Assembly: GCF_900105455.1 (NCBI RefSeq)
Contig: NZ_FNSF01000005.1
Span: 1,116,001-1,180,000 of the forward strand
Reading direction: 5' to 3'
DNA length: 64,000 nt
Origin: Tenacibaculum sp. MAR_2009_124
GTDB lineage: Bacteria > Bacteroidota > Bacteroidia > Flavobacteriales > Flavobacteriaceae
A model generated the notes under the pieces. The model worked only from the letters and a program-made list of their open reading frames with translations, was not told where the DNA came from and ran no database searches. Positions 50,846 through 60,336 of the stretch are shown piece after piece (position 1 is the first letter of the stretch; each line of letters begins with the position of its first letter). The position numbers and the translations under genes were made by a program.

Positions 50846-53308
50846 TTACAACTTAAACCCAATTAAAAATCTGTTTTCTGTAACACCATTGAAGTTCGAT
50901 CTTACAAAATCAACTCTTAGAAAACGCCATTTCCCAAAACCAACATTATCTAGTCCAATAGAAAATTCAGAATAGGGTCTATTTCCTCCTGTGAATAACC
51001 CTTTCGCTCCAGCCACTAAATGAAAGTTTAATTCGTTTATTAAAGGAATTCTACTTAAAACGGCTCCTTTGAAATTTTGTTCCACATGGAATTCTCCATA
51101 ACGATCGTTGGTGCTTAAATCATAGAAAGGGAGTGAAAAGAAACCATCAAGATAATTGTCATTAGGAGCTATTGTTAATCTGTTTCCATTAAAATGTGCA
51201 TAATCCATAAACGGAATATCTTTCTTTTCTAAGAAAACACCTCCTTTGACTTTATAGCTTAAACGTCCTAAGTTTCCGAGGCTAATACTTTGATTTAATT
51301 CGGAAAATACAACGTCAGAACCCCATTGATTATTACCAGAGCCAAAGTTTTTTCGATACCCAACATATAAAGAAGGATATTTTGAGTTAGGAATATTAAT
51401 TTTACTATCAGGATATGACAAGTATTTTTGTCCAAAACGAATTGATGCTCCAAGATTCATTGTCCACATATTATGTGATGTAAAAGAACTGTTGAAATTG
51501 GCTGGTTCCTGTGGGTTATTTGAGGTGTATTCCACATCATCTTCAGGGAACATTACATAATTTGTGGTATTGAATAATGGATTTCTTCTGGCATATTCGA
51601 GGCTTGAAAACACACGAATTCCATTCACCGCTTCCCTAGCAAAAGAAACCTTAGCAAAAGTCTTTTCATAGATTTTCATATAGTTTCTTTCATAGAAAAT
51701 AGAACTAATAGTATTCCAAAATGGCGATATCGGATTTTTAGCATTGAATTGTGCAGTAGTAACTCCTCCAGATACGGATAAAATTGGATAGGTTTTGTTG
51801 TTCCATTTATACGATAAGTGCCCCGATGGTCGCAGTCTTTCATCTGAAAATCCATAATTCGCGTCTAATCCTATATTTAGGCGTTTCCCTTTGTCGTTAT
51901 ATCTTTTGGTGTAATCGACACCAATGCTAGAATTCCAACCTTGAACAGTGTTAAAACCTAGTTTTTCGATAGGTGATGAAAAGGAAAGAGACCATTTATT
52001 ATAAGTGTCTTGGTAAGTATAGCCTGTAAGAATATCTAATAACCCGAATTTGTTTTGTTTATGATCAACGGAATCAAGATATTTTTTAGACTTTCTGAGT
52101 ACTTTAATACTGTCTTTTAATTTATAGTCAGACACTTCTTCTTTTGTTAAAGGCATTGGTCGGATAGTATTCCAATATACAGAGTCTTTTTTGGTGGCAT
52201 TCTCAGCAAAAGACAATACTTCGTTGGTAAAGGATGAGGTCTTAAAATTTGGAGTGAAATTGTAATTTGAATAGGCAGCAGAAAAACGTCCTTCAAAATT
52301 AAAACCAAGGATTCCTGCTTCAAAGTCTATGGTTTGTGTCACAATAGCCCAAGCATTTGACTCTTTTACATAATTGTAATTCTGTTTAATTTTTAATTCT
52401 TTAACAAATGGAATTCCAACCTGGGTACCAGAAACAGTTACATCTGTTCCGTAAACTGCCCAATCATCTTCAACGATATAAATATGCCCTGAAAAAACAC
52501 GATCGTTTTTTCGTTTAGGAATGAGTTGTATTTTACTTATAAGTTTTCCATTGTCATCGTATATGGTTCCTGCCAATTTGTAATTGTAATATCCAAAAGC
52601 GCCATTGGCAATAGGAGAAACCATCTCGGCATCTGCTAAATCGAAAGAGTTTTTATAAAGATCAAAGTTTACTTCGTCTGCCCGATTGAAGCTAATTCCA
52701 TTGTCCTGGCCTGCAACTTTTGAAGCAATAATTCGTTCCTCAAATCTTTTTGGTTTTTTTTGATATTTAATTTTTGATATGGTTTCCGATAGGTAAAAAA
52801 CACCACTTCTTGTAGAGTCCAAACCTCCTCCTAGATCTCCAATTTCTTCACCGAGGAATTTTTCAGGAGCATTTTTTATTTTGAAAAGTCCTCTTGAGTA
52901 AAAATTAGCAGTATACTTTCCTAGTTTGTCAGTGTTCTTATCCTTGTTTGCAATGGCATTACGAATAATTCTGTTAGCAGGATTCTCTTTAGAATCTATG
53001 TGTACTTCACTTAAAGACACTTGTTCTTCAAGTAAGGTAATATCTACATTAGCAGATTTGTTAAAACTAATTTTCTTTTTCTGAGTTTTGTATCCTAAGA
53101 ATTGGAAAACGACTATATAGTCTCCTGGTTTTTTAATTTGGAGGAAATAGTCTCCACTGTTATTTGTAGTAGTTCCAGTAATACTTCCATCTAAATAAAC
53201 ACTCACGAAGGGTAATGGAGAGCCATTTTTATCTGATACTTTTCCTTTTAATTGAGCAAAGCTCGAAAAAAAAGAAGTTAATAGAATAAACGTAATTATT
53301 TTTCTCAT
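50846..53308 (-). CDS. DUF5686 and carboxypeptidase-like domain protein
   Basis: The 820-residue envelope protein has signal peptide RKIITFILLTSFFSSFAQ, then a carboxypeptidase-regulatory-like domain (LKGKVSDKNGSPLPFVSVYL, about 19-100). DUF5686 follows, with many Tyr/Phe-rich beta-strands, ending in FRVDFVRSNFNGVTENRFLI-like barrel strands and FLIGFKL. Probably an outer-membrane barrel of unknown function. Common in Flavobacteriia. Convergent with the receptor gene with no room for a terminator. Confidence 0.88.
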   Translation of the reverse strand: MRKIITFILLTSFFSSFAQLKGKVSDKNGSPLPFVSVYLDGSITGTTTNNSGDYFLQIKKPGDYIVVFQFLGYKTQKKKISFNKSANVDITLLEEQVSLSEVHIDSKENPANRIIRNAIANKDKNTDKLGKYTANFYSRGLFKIKNAPEKFLGEEIGDLGGGLDSTRSGVFYLSETISKIKYQKKPKRFEERIIASKVAGQDNGISFNRADEVNFDLYKNSFDLADAEMVSPIANGAFGYYNYKLAGTIYDDNGKLISKIQLIPKRKNDRVFSGHIYIVEDDWAVYGTDVTVSGTQVGIPFVKELKIKQNYNYVKESNAWAIVTQTIDFEAGILGFNFEGRFSAAYSNYNFTPNFKTSSFTNEVLSFAENATKKDSVYWNTIRPMPLTKEEVSDYKLKDSIKVLRKSKKYLDSVDHKQNKFGLLDILTGYTYQDTYNKWSLSFSSPIEKLGFNTVQGWNSSIGVDYTKRYNDKGKRLNIGLDANYGFSDERLRPSGHLSYKWNNKTYPILSVSGGVTTAQFNAKNPISPFWNTISSIFYERNYMKIYEKTFAKVSFAREAVNGIRVFSSLEYARRNPLFNTTNYVMFPEDDVEYTSNNPQEPANFNSSFTSHNMWTMNLGASIRFGQKYLSYPDSKINIPNSKYPSLYVGYRKNFGSGNNQWGSDVVFSELNQSISLGNLGRLSYKVKGGVFLEKKDIPFMDYAHFNGNRLTIAPNDNYLDGFFSLPFYDLSTNDRYGEFHVEQNFKGAVLSRIPLINELNFHLVAGAKGLFTGGNRPYSEFSIGLDNVGFGKWRFLRVDFVRSNFNGVTENRFLIGFKL

Positions 53309-53440
53309 TATGAACGGTTTGAAATTAGTTTTGTGACAAACTTAACTTATATGAAATCAGCAATATGACTACAAAATGTTAAGTTTGTTACAAAGAAATC
53401 TTAAAATAAAGACATTCATTTAATGAGAAAGGTTGCCTGA

Positions 53441-56032
53441 CTAATTTTTCTTTTTCTTCTTTTTACCAAAAAGTCCGCCAAGTACATCTTTTACCTTATC
53501 CACAGCATCTCCTTTTGCATCTTTTCCTGTCTTCGTTGAATCTTTTTTATTGCCGCCTAATAAATTACCAAGCGTATTGTTCACTAAGTCATTTTTTTGT
53601 TGCTGAATTAATTTTTGACTTAATTTTGAGGCAGAAGAAGCTAAATCTGTTTGAACACTTGGTGATTTCATGTTTCCGCTAATGGTGGCCGTAACTGGTA
53701 CGGTAATATTTTGATCTTTTGGGCTTAATTTAGATAAAAGCCCTGAAACCTCACTGCCTAGATATTTAGCTGGAACATCTAAGGTAACATTATAATTCAT
53801 ACTTTGATCAAACCCATGGCTACCTCCAATATTAATTCCAATGTCTTTGTAGTTTAATTTAAACGGAGCAACTTGCACTTTACCATCTTTAAAAGATAAA
53901 TGTGTTTTAATGTCTGATAAATCGAGTTTTGTTAAATCTATAAAAGACAGTTTACTGTCTAATAAACTAAGTGCTTTGGTTTTTTTAGGATCGATCTTTG
54001 TTGTTAATAATTGGGCTAATGCTTTTCCAGAAACTGTCCCTAAGTTTGGTGTGAAATCATCATTTAAACTTCCTGACAAATTAATATCTGAGTTTAGCTT
54101 GCCATCCATAGCTCCTGCTATTGGACTTAACGATTGTAGCAAGTCCATAGTATTAAATGATTGCGAAATATCAAAAGAGTCAACACCTAATTTCATAGCA
54201 AAAGTAGGTTGTTCTTTTTGCGTATTTACTTCACCATTTAAAGAGATTTGCCCATTGAAAATTCCTGCCTTCATATTTTGCAAGGTTGCTTTTTGGTCTT
54301 TTAACCAAAGGGTGCCTTTTACATTTGAAAGTGTTAAGTTATCATAGTATACTTTTTGGGCATCAGCGTTGATTTTACAGTCTAAAAAATCTGGAATTTT
54401 TAAAGAACCTTCGCTTGATTTGGTGCCGTCCTTTTCTTCGGGGCTTTTATCAGAAGAAATACCTTCGTTTTTTTCCATGAAATCACTTACATAAAAACTA
54501 TTAGAGGTAACATTAAATGTTCCTTTTAGTTTTTTATCAGATAATAAGAAGCCAAGAAGGTTATTGATTCGTCCAGTGGCGTTTAAATCACTTTTACCAG
54601 TACTGGCTTGAAATTCATTTAAGGAAACAGTTTTTGGTGTAAACTTCACAAGAGAATTCTTGATTTCTATAGGATTTACAATATCTTTTGATGAATAAAT
54701 AAAGTCACGAATTTCAACAGTTCCATTATTTTTAATACGACTTACAATATTCTTTTTAATGGCGTTTACATCGAATCTTGTATTAAGATTTGCTTTAAGA
54801 ATACCGCTTAATTCATTTTCTAAACTAACAGGATAAGCTTTGTTAATATTAGCAAGGTTTAAGGTTCCTTTTAAGTTTGCATTAACCAAAGGATTGGTAG
54901 TTAAGTTGTGAAGACTACCATTTCCAGAAAAAACATCTTCATCAATTTTAAATGATAAATTGTCAATTGTTACAAAAGTATTTTGGACTTTTCCGGTAGT
55001 ATTTTTCAACTGAGAGCTAATATTAATATTACGCACACTTTTTGGCAAGTCAGGATATTTAAAAGACGCGTTTTCAGCCTTCAAAGTAATATCGAGTTTT
55101 GGAATGTTTTTATCGTCAACGATTCCTTCTATATGTCCTGCAACACTAAAGTTTCCAGATGTTTTTACATTAGATATATTCTTAGCATAAACTTCTGGAA
55201 TTAAGCCTAAGAAGTTTTTAAAGTCGGAAGATGGGGTTTTAAAATGAACCGAAACTTCTTGGTTATTTTCGTTCAACTTTACATATCCATCAAATACTAA
55301 AGGAAGGTTGTTTAATTTGGCTTCATTTTTTAAGAATGAAAATTTGTTGTTCACAAGATCCATTCCTAAAACAGCATCTAGTGAAATTTTTTGTTCTTTT
55401 ACATAGTTGGTGTCTTCCATATCAAAAGATACGGTGGTGTTCGTCTTTGTTTTCAATTCGCTATTTGATTGCGAGAAATCTCCACTTCCACTGTGATTAA
55501 AATCAGTCAAAAGTAAATGAATGTTACCTTTTTTATCTTCGTAATTTATATTCGAATCAGAAATACTATAGCTTTCAATAGATAAGGTGAATGACGATGG
55601 CTCTGTTTCTTTTGTTTCTGCTGGCTTTGCTTCCGAATCGGTTTTTGTAATTTGGTAATTGGCAATACCATCTTTATTCGTTAAAACGTTTACTTTGGCA
55701 TTATCTATAGAAAAAGATTTAATACTCTTTTTTTCATTGAAGAGATCCGTGAGTTTTAAAGTTCCATTAACCTCTTTCGCATATAATAGGGTATCACCTT
55801 CGAATGGTTTAAAGTTAATAATAGAAACATCTGTTAGGCTGATTGAAGCATTCGGAAAGTTGCGTAAAAAGCTTAAATTTACATCAGAGAAATCTACTTT
55901 TGCGTTTAAGTTTTCATTGGCGGTATCTTTTATTAATGATACAATCTTATCCTTAAATAATAAAGGTGCTGTTAATAGCAGTAAAAAAAGAAATACAATA
56001 GCGCCTAGGATAATTTTATAGAGCTTTTTCAC
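53441..56032 (-). CDS. AsmA-family protein
   Basis: The 863-residue protein is anchored by an N-terminal membrane helix (about 5-27) and then carries a long periplasmic AsmA-like region (DTANENLNAKVDFSDVNLSFLR, repeated beta-groove segments). It has the C-terminal AsmA-like domain (GTVSGKALAQLLTTKI; FKLNYKDIGINIGGSHGF) and a Lys-rich end GLFGKKKKKKN. AsmA-type proteins bridge the envelope and are linked to phospholipid transport to the outer membrane. Single gene diverging from queG. Confidence 0.9.
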   Translation of the reverse strand: MKKLYKIILGAIVFLFLLLLTAPLLFKDKIVSLIKDTANENLNAKVDFSDVNLSFLRNFPNASISLTDVSIINFKPFEGDTLLYAKEVNGTLKLTDLFNEKKSIKSFSIDNAKVNVLTNKDGIANYQITKTDSEAKPAETKETEPSSFTLSIESYSISDSNINYEDKKGNIHLLLTDFNHSGSGDFSQSNSELKTKTNTTVSFDMEDTNYVKEQKISLDAVLGMDLVNNKFSFLKNEAKLNNLPLVFDGYVKLNENNQEVSVHFKTPSSDFKNFLGLIPEVYAKNISNVKTSGNFSVAGHIEGIVDDKNIPKLDITLKAENASFKYPDLPKSVRNINISSQLKNTTGKVQNTFVTIDNLSFKIDEDVFSGNGSLHNLTTNPLVNANLKGTLNLANINKAYPVSLENELSGILKANLNTRFDVNAIKKNIVSRIKNNGTVEIRDFIYSSKDIVNPIEIKNSLVKFTPKTVSLNEFQASTGKSDLNATGRINNLLGFLLSDKKLKGTFNVTSNSFYVSDFMEKNEGISSDKSPEEKDGTKSSEGSLKIPDFLDCKINADAQKVYYDNLTLSNVKGTLWLKDQKATLQNMKAGIFNGQISLNGEVNTQKEQPTFAMKLGVDSFDISQSFNTMDLLQSLSPIAGAMDGKLNSDINLSGSLNDDFTPNLGTVSGKALAQLLTTKIDPKKTKALSLLDSKLSFIDLTKLDLSDIKTHLSFKDGKVQVAPFKLNYKDIGINIGGSHGFDQSMNYNVTLDVPAKYLGSEVSGLLSKLSPKDQNITVPVTATISGNMKSPSVQTDLASSASKLSQKLIQQQKNDLVNNTLGNLLGGNKKDSTKTGKDAKGDAVDKVKDVLGGLFGKKKKKKN

Positions 56033-56216
56033 AGGTTTAAAATTTTAAAGTAAAGAATTGACTTTTATAATGTTTGATAAAAAAAAAGTCGTTGAATTAA
56101 TAATTTTTTTCGAATATTTCATACAAGAAATAGTTCATATACAGATACTAACGAACAAAGGTCAACATTTATTTGTTAAGAAAAGAATAAGAAAACTATA
56201 AAAATAAAAGTTTTGA

Positions 56217-56224
56217 TAATTTTG
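56217..56224 (+). promoter_or_regulatory. Candidate -7 box for queG
   Basis: TAATTTTG matches TAnnTTTG exactly and lies 15 bases before the TTG start at 56240. Confidence 0.5.
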
Positions 56225-56239
56225 CAAAAATTATAATCA

Positions 56240-57172
56240 TTGGCAATTATTACCAAAGAAGAATACAGCGGGTTTATAAAGGAACAGGCAAAACGTTTAG
56301 GTTTTTTGGCTTGTGGTATTGCCAAAGCAGAATTTTTAGAAAGAGAAGCTCCTCGATTGGAAACATGGTTAGAGAATGGTTACCATGGAAAAATGCAGTA
56401 CATGGAAAATCATTTTGATAAACGATTAGATCCTACATTATTAGTCGATGGAGCCAAATCAGTTATATCCTTATCATATAACTACTTCCCAGAAAAGACT
56501 CAGAAGGCGGAAGAATATAAAATTTCAAAATATGCTTACGGTCAAGATTATCATCACGTAATTAAGGACAAGCTGAAAGAATTATTACAATTGATTAATG
56601 ATGAAATAGGAGAGGTGTCCGGGCGTTGTTTTGTTGATTCTGCACCTGTGCTTGAAAGAGCATGGGCTGAAAAATCGGGACTGGGATGGAATGGAAAACA
56701 TTCATTATTAATTCAGAAACAACAAGGGTCCTTTTTCTTTTTAGCTGAGTTAATTATTGATTTAGAATTGACTTATGACCATCCTTTTACAACAGATCAC
56801 TGTGGTGAATGTACACGATGCATTGACGCTTGTCCCACTCAGGCTATTTTACCTGATAATACTGTTGATGGTAGCAAATGTATTTCCTATTTGACAATAG
56901 AACTAAAGGATGCCATTCCAACCAACTTTAAGGATAAAACAGAAGGGTGGATGTTTGGGTGTGATGTATGCCAGGATGTATGTCCTTGGAACCGATTTTC
57001 AAAACCTCATTCTGAACCGCTATTTAGTCCTCATGAAAACTTACTTGATATGAAAGCCAGAGATTGGCAAGAGTTAACGCAGGAAACTTTTAGCAAAGTG
57101 TTTAAGAAGTCTGCAGTAAAAAGAACAAAGTTTTCTGGACTTCAAAGAAATATAAAATTTATTCAAGAATAA
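56240..57172 (+). CDS. queG: Epoxyqueuosine reductase QueG
   Basis: Cobalamin-dependent iron-sulfur enzyme that converts epoxyqueuosine to queuosine in tRNA anticodons, the last step of the pathway. The 310-residue protein shows [20 protein letters not shown] and the two [4Fe-4S] motifs [12 protein letters not shown] and [15 protein letters not shown] at 56240 is the best start: it directly follows the -7 box and gives the usual N-terminus. Single gene diverging from the AsmA gene. Confidence 0.93.
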   Translation: MAIITKEEYSGFIKEQAKRLGFLACGIAKAEFLEREAPRLETWLENGYHGKMQYMENHFDKRLDPTLLVDGAKSVISLSYNYFPEKTQKAEEYKISKYAYGQDYHHVIKDKLKELLQLINDEIGEVSGRCFVDSAPVLERAWAEKSGLGWNGKHSLLIQKQQGSFFFLAELIIDLELTYDHPFTTDHCGECTRCIDACPTQAILPDNTVDGSKCISYLTIELKDAIPTNFKDKTEGWMFGCDVCQDVCPWNRFSKPHSEPLFSPHENLLDMKARDWQELTQETFSKVFKKSAVKRTKFSGLQRNIKFIQE

Positions 57173-57503
57173 AATCGTGTTCTAAATTACAATTTCTTAC
57201 TTTTTTAGTATAAGTAAAAACCCTGAATTTAATATAGGGTGTACTACTGATGCGATTGATTTTCCATTACCAGTTTTTGGATGATTTTAATTTTATTGGT
57301 TTGTTTTTTAGTGTTTTGCGTTTTTGTCACTTATCAGGGGTATTGTTGTAAGGAGTTTTTACCTCTTTAAGCTGAGATAATCAACTAGTTGATTTATTGA
57401 GTGATTCGTTTTATCTATGCTGTAAATTAACCAAATTAATAAGTATAAAAGCTGAGATATAGTGTTGATAGCGCTGTTTTTTAGTTTTTATTTTCATAGA
57501 TAA
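57173..57503. other. 331-bp gap, no gene seen
   Basis: A weak ACCCT/AGGGT stem soon after queG may be its terminator. AAGCTGAGATA occurs twice (about 57369 and 57450). Nothing else is recognised. Confidence 0.45.
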
Positions 57504-58661
57504 ATGAAGGAAGTAAAAACAATAGGAGTTATTGGAATGGGCGCCGTTGGTATTTCAGTTTCCTGTATATTGCAGCAGGCCAATATTAGAGTTTTAGGGT
57601 ATCAGCACAAAAGCAGAAGTAAAAGAAATTTCAAAAAACTTTTGGAGGAAGAAAAAATCATTGTTTCGAATAAAACCAATGTAAGTGTTTTACCTAAAAA
57701 AAATGTTCTGAATATTGAAATTACAGATTCATTAGACGATCTCGTATCTTATTCTGATATTATTCTTAGATGTTGTAGTTTTTCAGAACAAAAAAGCATT
57801 TATGACTTTACGGAATATCAAAAGTCAATTTTAAGAGAAAGAAGTATCCCGTTGTTTCTTTTTCCCGGTAGTTGGGTGTCATTAGGGACTTTTTCAAATG
57901 ATGAATTAAATGTGGGAATGATCGGGTATTCTCCTGTTTTTGCAACGAGTACATTGAGTTCAGATGGAGTTTTTGTTGAGATTTTGGATTTTAAACTCAA
58001 TATACCATTGGCTTTTTATGATGTGGAAACTAAAAATGATATGTTGATTTTTTTCAATAAATTATTTTCGAAGAACACAAATACGTTGATGTTTATTGAT
58101 GGAGGCTCTCCTATAAAAACAGTTTTAAGTTCTCCAGTAACAGCAATTAATGCATCTGCTATTTGTGATAATGCCTTAAAGTTAAAAGCTTCAAATGGAG
58201 GTACGATTTATGAGGAAATTTATATGTTAAGTGATGTCTATACGAACATGTTTGATAAGTTGTATAAAGAACAGGTGCTGATAGGAGAAGTAATGAACTG
58301 CGGAGGTATCTTTAAGCTTAGAGATTGGTTTTCCAATAGGATTAGTAGTCTTTCTAAAGAAGGTGATTTGCAACTAATTCTGTCTCATGTGTATAAAGGA
58401 AAGCTAGTAGCTATTTCTGGTAAAGACAGACGATTGTTTGAGACATTTTACACATTGCTCTTTTTTAAATATTTTTCTAATGCCATAGGTATCGACGTTC
58501 CAGCAACCGATTTAGCCGTTTGCGAAATGAATAGTTTACAGAAAGAGATAAACGGGAGTACGTTTCCCGAAAGTATTTGTAATTATGTGAAAGCGTCTGC
58601 TATTTCATACGCAAATTTAATGAACCCGAAAATAGAGAAAATGGCGTGCTCTATGTTTTAA
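57504..58661 (+). CDS. Rossmann-fold dehydrogenase, opine-dehydrogenase-like
   Basis: The 385-residue protein begins KEVKTIGVIGMGAVGISVSC, a dinucleotide-binding loop of the GxGxxG type. Then SYSDIILRCCSFSEQ is where opine dehydrogenases test the cofactor. YSPVFATSTLSSDGVFVEIL resembles the start of the octopine/nopaline dehydrogenase domain. I do not recognise the family securely; ketopantoate-reductase-like or siderophore/opine-metallophore enzymes are alternatives. No metallophore genes lie next to it. The 58646-58852 frame overlapping its end is a shadow. Confidence 0.55.
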   Translation: MKEVKTIGVIGMGAVGISVSCILQQANIRVLGYQHKSRSKRNFKKLLEEEKIIVSNKTNVSVLPKKNVLNIEITDSLDDLVSYSDIILRCCSFSEQKSIYDFTEYQKSILRERSIPLFLFPGSWVSLGTFSNDELNVGMIGYSPVFATSTLSSDGVFVEILDFKLNIPLAFYDVETKNDMLIFFNKLFSKNTNTLMFIDGGSPIKTVLSSPVTAINASAICDNALKLKASNGGTIYEEIYMLSDVYTNMFDKLYKEQVLIGEVMNCGGIFKLRDWFSNRISSLSKEGDLQLILSHVYKGKLVAISGKDRRLFETFYTLLFFKYFSNAIGIDVPATDLAVCEMNSLQKEINGSTFPESICNYVKASAISYANLMNPKIEKMACSMF

Positions 58662-58711
58662 GAGAGAGGTGTTTGGATGAGTGTTTTTATCCGTTTGTTA
58701 AAATTATTGTT

Positions 58712-58748
58712 GGACTGAGTTGTTTTGAGATGTTTTTTTCTCAGTCCT
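58712..58748 (+). terminator. Possible terminator after the dehydrogenase gene
   Basis: GGACTGAG and CTCAGTCC form a perfect 8-bp stem with a 20-base loop. The T tract is weak. Confidence 0.4.
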
Positions 58749-58856
58749 TCTGTTGGTTTCTGGGGTTGGATATGATTGCACGCATGTCTGCTAAAAATCA
58801 AAAAAAGGAGAAGATTTTTTTGATAGTGGTTGCTCGTGTTTTTTTCGTTTAATGAT

Positions 58857-59465
58857 CTAATCACCAAAGAAAAACCATGTTAATCCTTTTTTAATAGTAT
58901 CTCTTGTTGTTTGTTTTTGAAAGTTTAGATTTTGTTGATCAAATAAATCTAATACAAACTCATTGTATGGCTTTCCAATTTCTTCTTCTAAATAAGCATT
59001 GAAGTAAAGTTCGCTTGCTTTTTCTCCTTTTACTTGTTCAATTTTAAGAAGTGTTTTATATAAAGGTTCAATTTTATCAATGACACTTTGCGGAATAGAT
59101 TTTCTTCTTCCTGTATATCCTGTCGCTTTTCCGTTTTGATCGCGTTCAACTTCGAAATCGGTTATTACCCAATAATATCTTCCTGTTTTCGAGAGGTTTT
59201 TGACAATAGCATGAAAGTTTTCTTCATTTTTTAAAGCTTTCCAAAGAACTTTAAAAACAACTTTAGGCATGTCTGGATGTCTAATAATATTATGAGGTTC
59301 TCCAACGAGTTCTACTTTAGGGTATTCCGAAGCTTCTTCAAAAGTATCATTCATATAAAGAATAGTACCTTTTAAATCCGTTTTACTTATAATAATGCTT
59401 GAGGTATCCCATTTTACCTCTTCATCAATAATTTTCTTGGGACGGGGAGCCAAATTTGTATTCAT
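58857..59465 (-). CDS. PAS-domain protein 2 (Aer-like PAS)
   Basis: The 202-residue cytosolic protein has one PAS domain (about 20-130), IIISKTDLKGTILYMNDTFE, the Aer-type HNIIRHPDMPKVVFK, and GRYYWVITDFEVE. A helical tail (EKASELYFNAYLEEEIGKPYN) ends in WFFFGD. The ATG at 59465 is chosen; the open frame before it (from 59516) adds an unrelated stretch. It is a tandem paralogue of the gene 127 bp upstream. No output domain is seen. Aer-like PAS suggests redox or flavin sensing; no chemotaxis partner is in the window. Confidence 0.85.
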   Translation of the reverse strand: MNTNLAPRPKKIIDEEVKWDTSSIIISKTDLKGTILYMNDTFEEASEYPKVELVGEPHNIIRHPDMPKVVFKVLWKALKNEENFHAIVKNLSKTGRYYWVITDFEVERDQNGKATGYTGRRKSIPQSVIDKIEPLYKTLLKIEQVKGEKASELYFNAYLEEEIGKPYNEFVLDLFDQQNLNFQKQTTRDTIKKGLTWFFFGD

Positions 59466-59508
59466 ATTTACAAGTTTAAATTGAATGCAAAAATAAGCCG
59501 ATAAAATA

Positions 59509-59566
59509 AAAAACACAAGAGAAACCCCTTTTGTTAATGGTTGCTCCTGTGTTTTTGTTTTGCAGT
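59509..59566 (-). terminator. Terminator between the two PAS genes
   Basis: AAAAACACA-A-GAGAAACC pairs with GGTTGCTC-C-TGTGTTTTT at 15 of 17 positions. A similar half-site GGTTGCTCGTGTTTTTTT lies behind the second PAS gene (58830). Confidence 0.6.
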
Positions 59567-59592
59567 ATTTAAGGTATGTTTTCTATCTAACG

Positions 59593-60201
59593 TTAATCAC
59601 CGAAGAAAAACCAGTTAAGTCCTTTTTTAATGGTGCTTTTAGTTTTATCTTTTTGATATTGTTCTTTTTTGTTTTCTTCTTCAAATAAGTCTACAACAAA
59701 CTCATTGTAAGTTTTACCTATTTCCTCTTTTAAATAGGCATCAAAGTATAATTCACTGGCTTTTTCTCCTTTTAACTTTTCAATGTCTAATAACGTTTTA
59801 TATATAGGTTCAATTTTCTTTACAACACCATCAGGAACAGCTTTTCTTCTGGCAGTATAGCTACAAGGTTCTCCTTTTTCATTTTTGTCAATAGTGAAAT
59901 CAGTAATTACCCAATAGTATCTTCCTGTTCTGGTTAGGTTTTTAACAATTGCGTGGAAATTTTCGCCTTTTTTTAAGGCGTCCCAAAGAACTTTAAATGC
60001 TATTTTAGGCATGTCTGGATGCCTAATAATATTATGAGGTTCACCAATTAGTTCAATTGCGCTGTATTCGCATACTTGTGTAAATATGTTATTAGCATAT
60101 AAAATTGTACCGTAAAGGTCGGTTTTACTAACAATGGTTTGGGTTTTATCCCATGTCACTTCTTCGTCTATAATCTGTCTCATCATCTGGGGGGCTTGCA
60201 T
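59593..60201 (-). CDS. PAS-domain protein 1 (Aer-like PAS)
   Basis: The 202-residue paralogue has the same layout as the downstream gene: PAS with TIVSKTDLYGTILYANNIFT, HNIIRHPDMPKIAFK and GRYYWVITDF, then a helical tail EKASELYFDAYLKEEIGKTYN, ending KKGLNWFFFGD. Identity with its neighbour is high across the whole length, so it is a recent tandem duplication with both copies kept. Partner unknown. Confidence 0.85.
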   Translation of the reverse strand: MQAPQMMRQIIDEEVTWDKTQTIVSKTDLYGTILYANNIFTQVCEYSAIELIGEPHNIIRHPDMPKIAFKVLWDALKKGENFHAIVKNLTRTGRYYWVITDFTIDKNEKGEPCSYTARRKAVPDGVVKKIEPIYKTLLDIEKLKGEKASELYFDAYLKEEIGKTYNEFVVDLFEEENKKEQYQKDKTKSTIKKGLNWFFFGD

Positions 60202-60304
60202 ATTAAAAATTATTTAGGTTAATGATATAACAAAGATCACTTAAAGAAACAGTATAAAATATGACTTTTATCAGGTTGTAAATTTTTTACTCCGCAACAA
60301 ACCT

Positions 60305-60312
60305 TATATTTG
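60305..60312 (+). promoter_or_regulatory. -7 box of maeB
   Basis: TATATTTG fits TAnnTTTG exactly. A transcript would begin about 60320, just before the ATG at 60337, and this excludes the earlier in-frame ATG at 60310. Confidence 0.55.
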
Positions 60313-60336
60313 TATGTTCATACAAACAACACTATT

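Noticed and set aside
58646..58867. Two overlapping frames on opposite strands after the dehydrogenase gene
   Set aside because: Both are about 68 codons, overlap genes or each other, and have no recognisable features.
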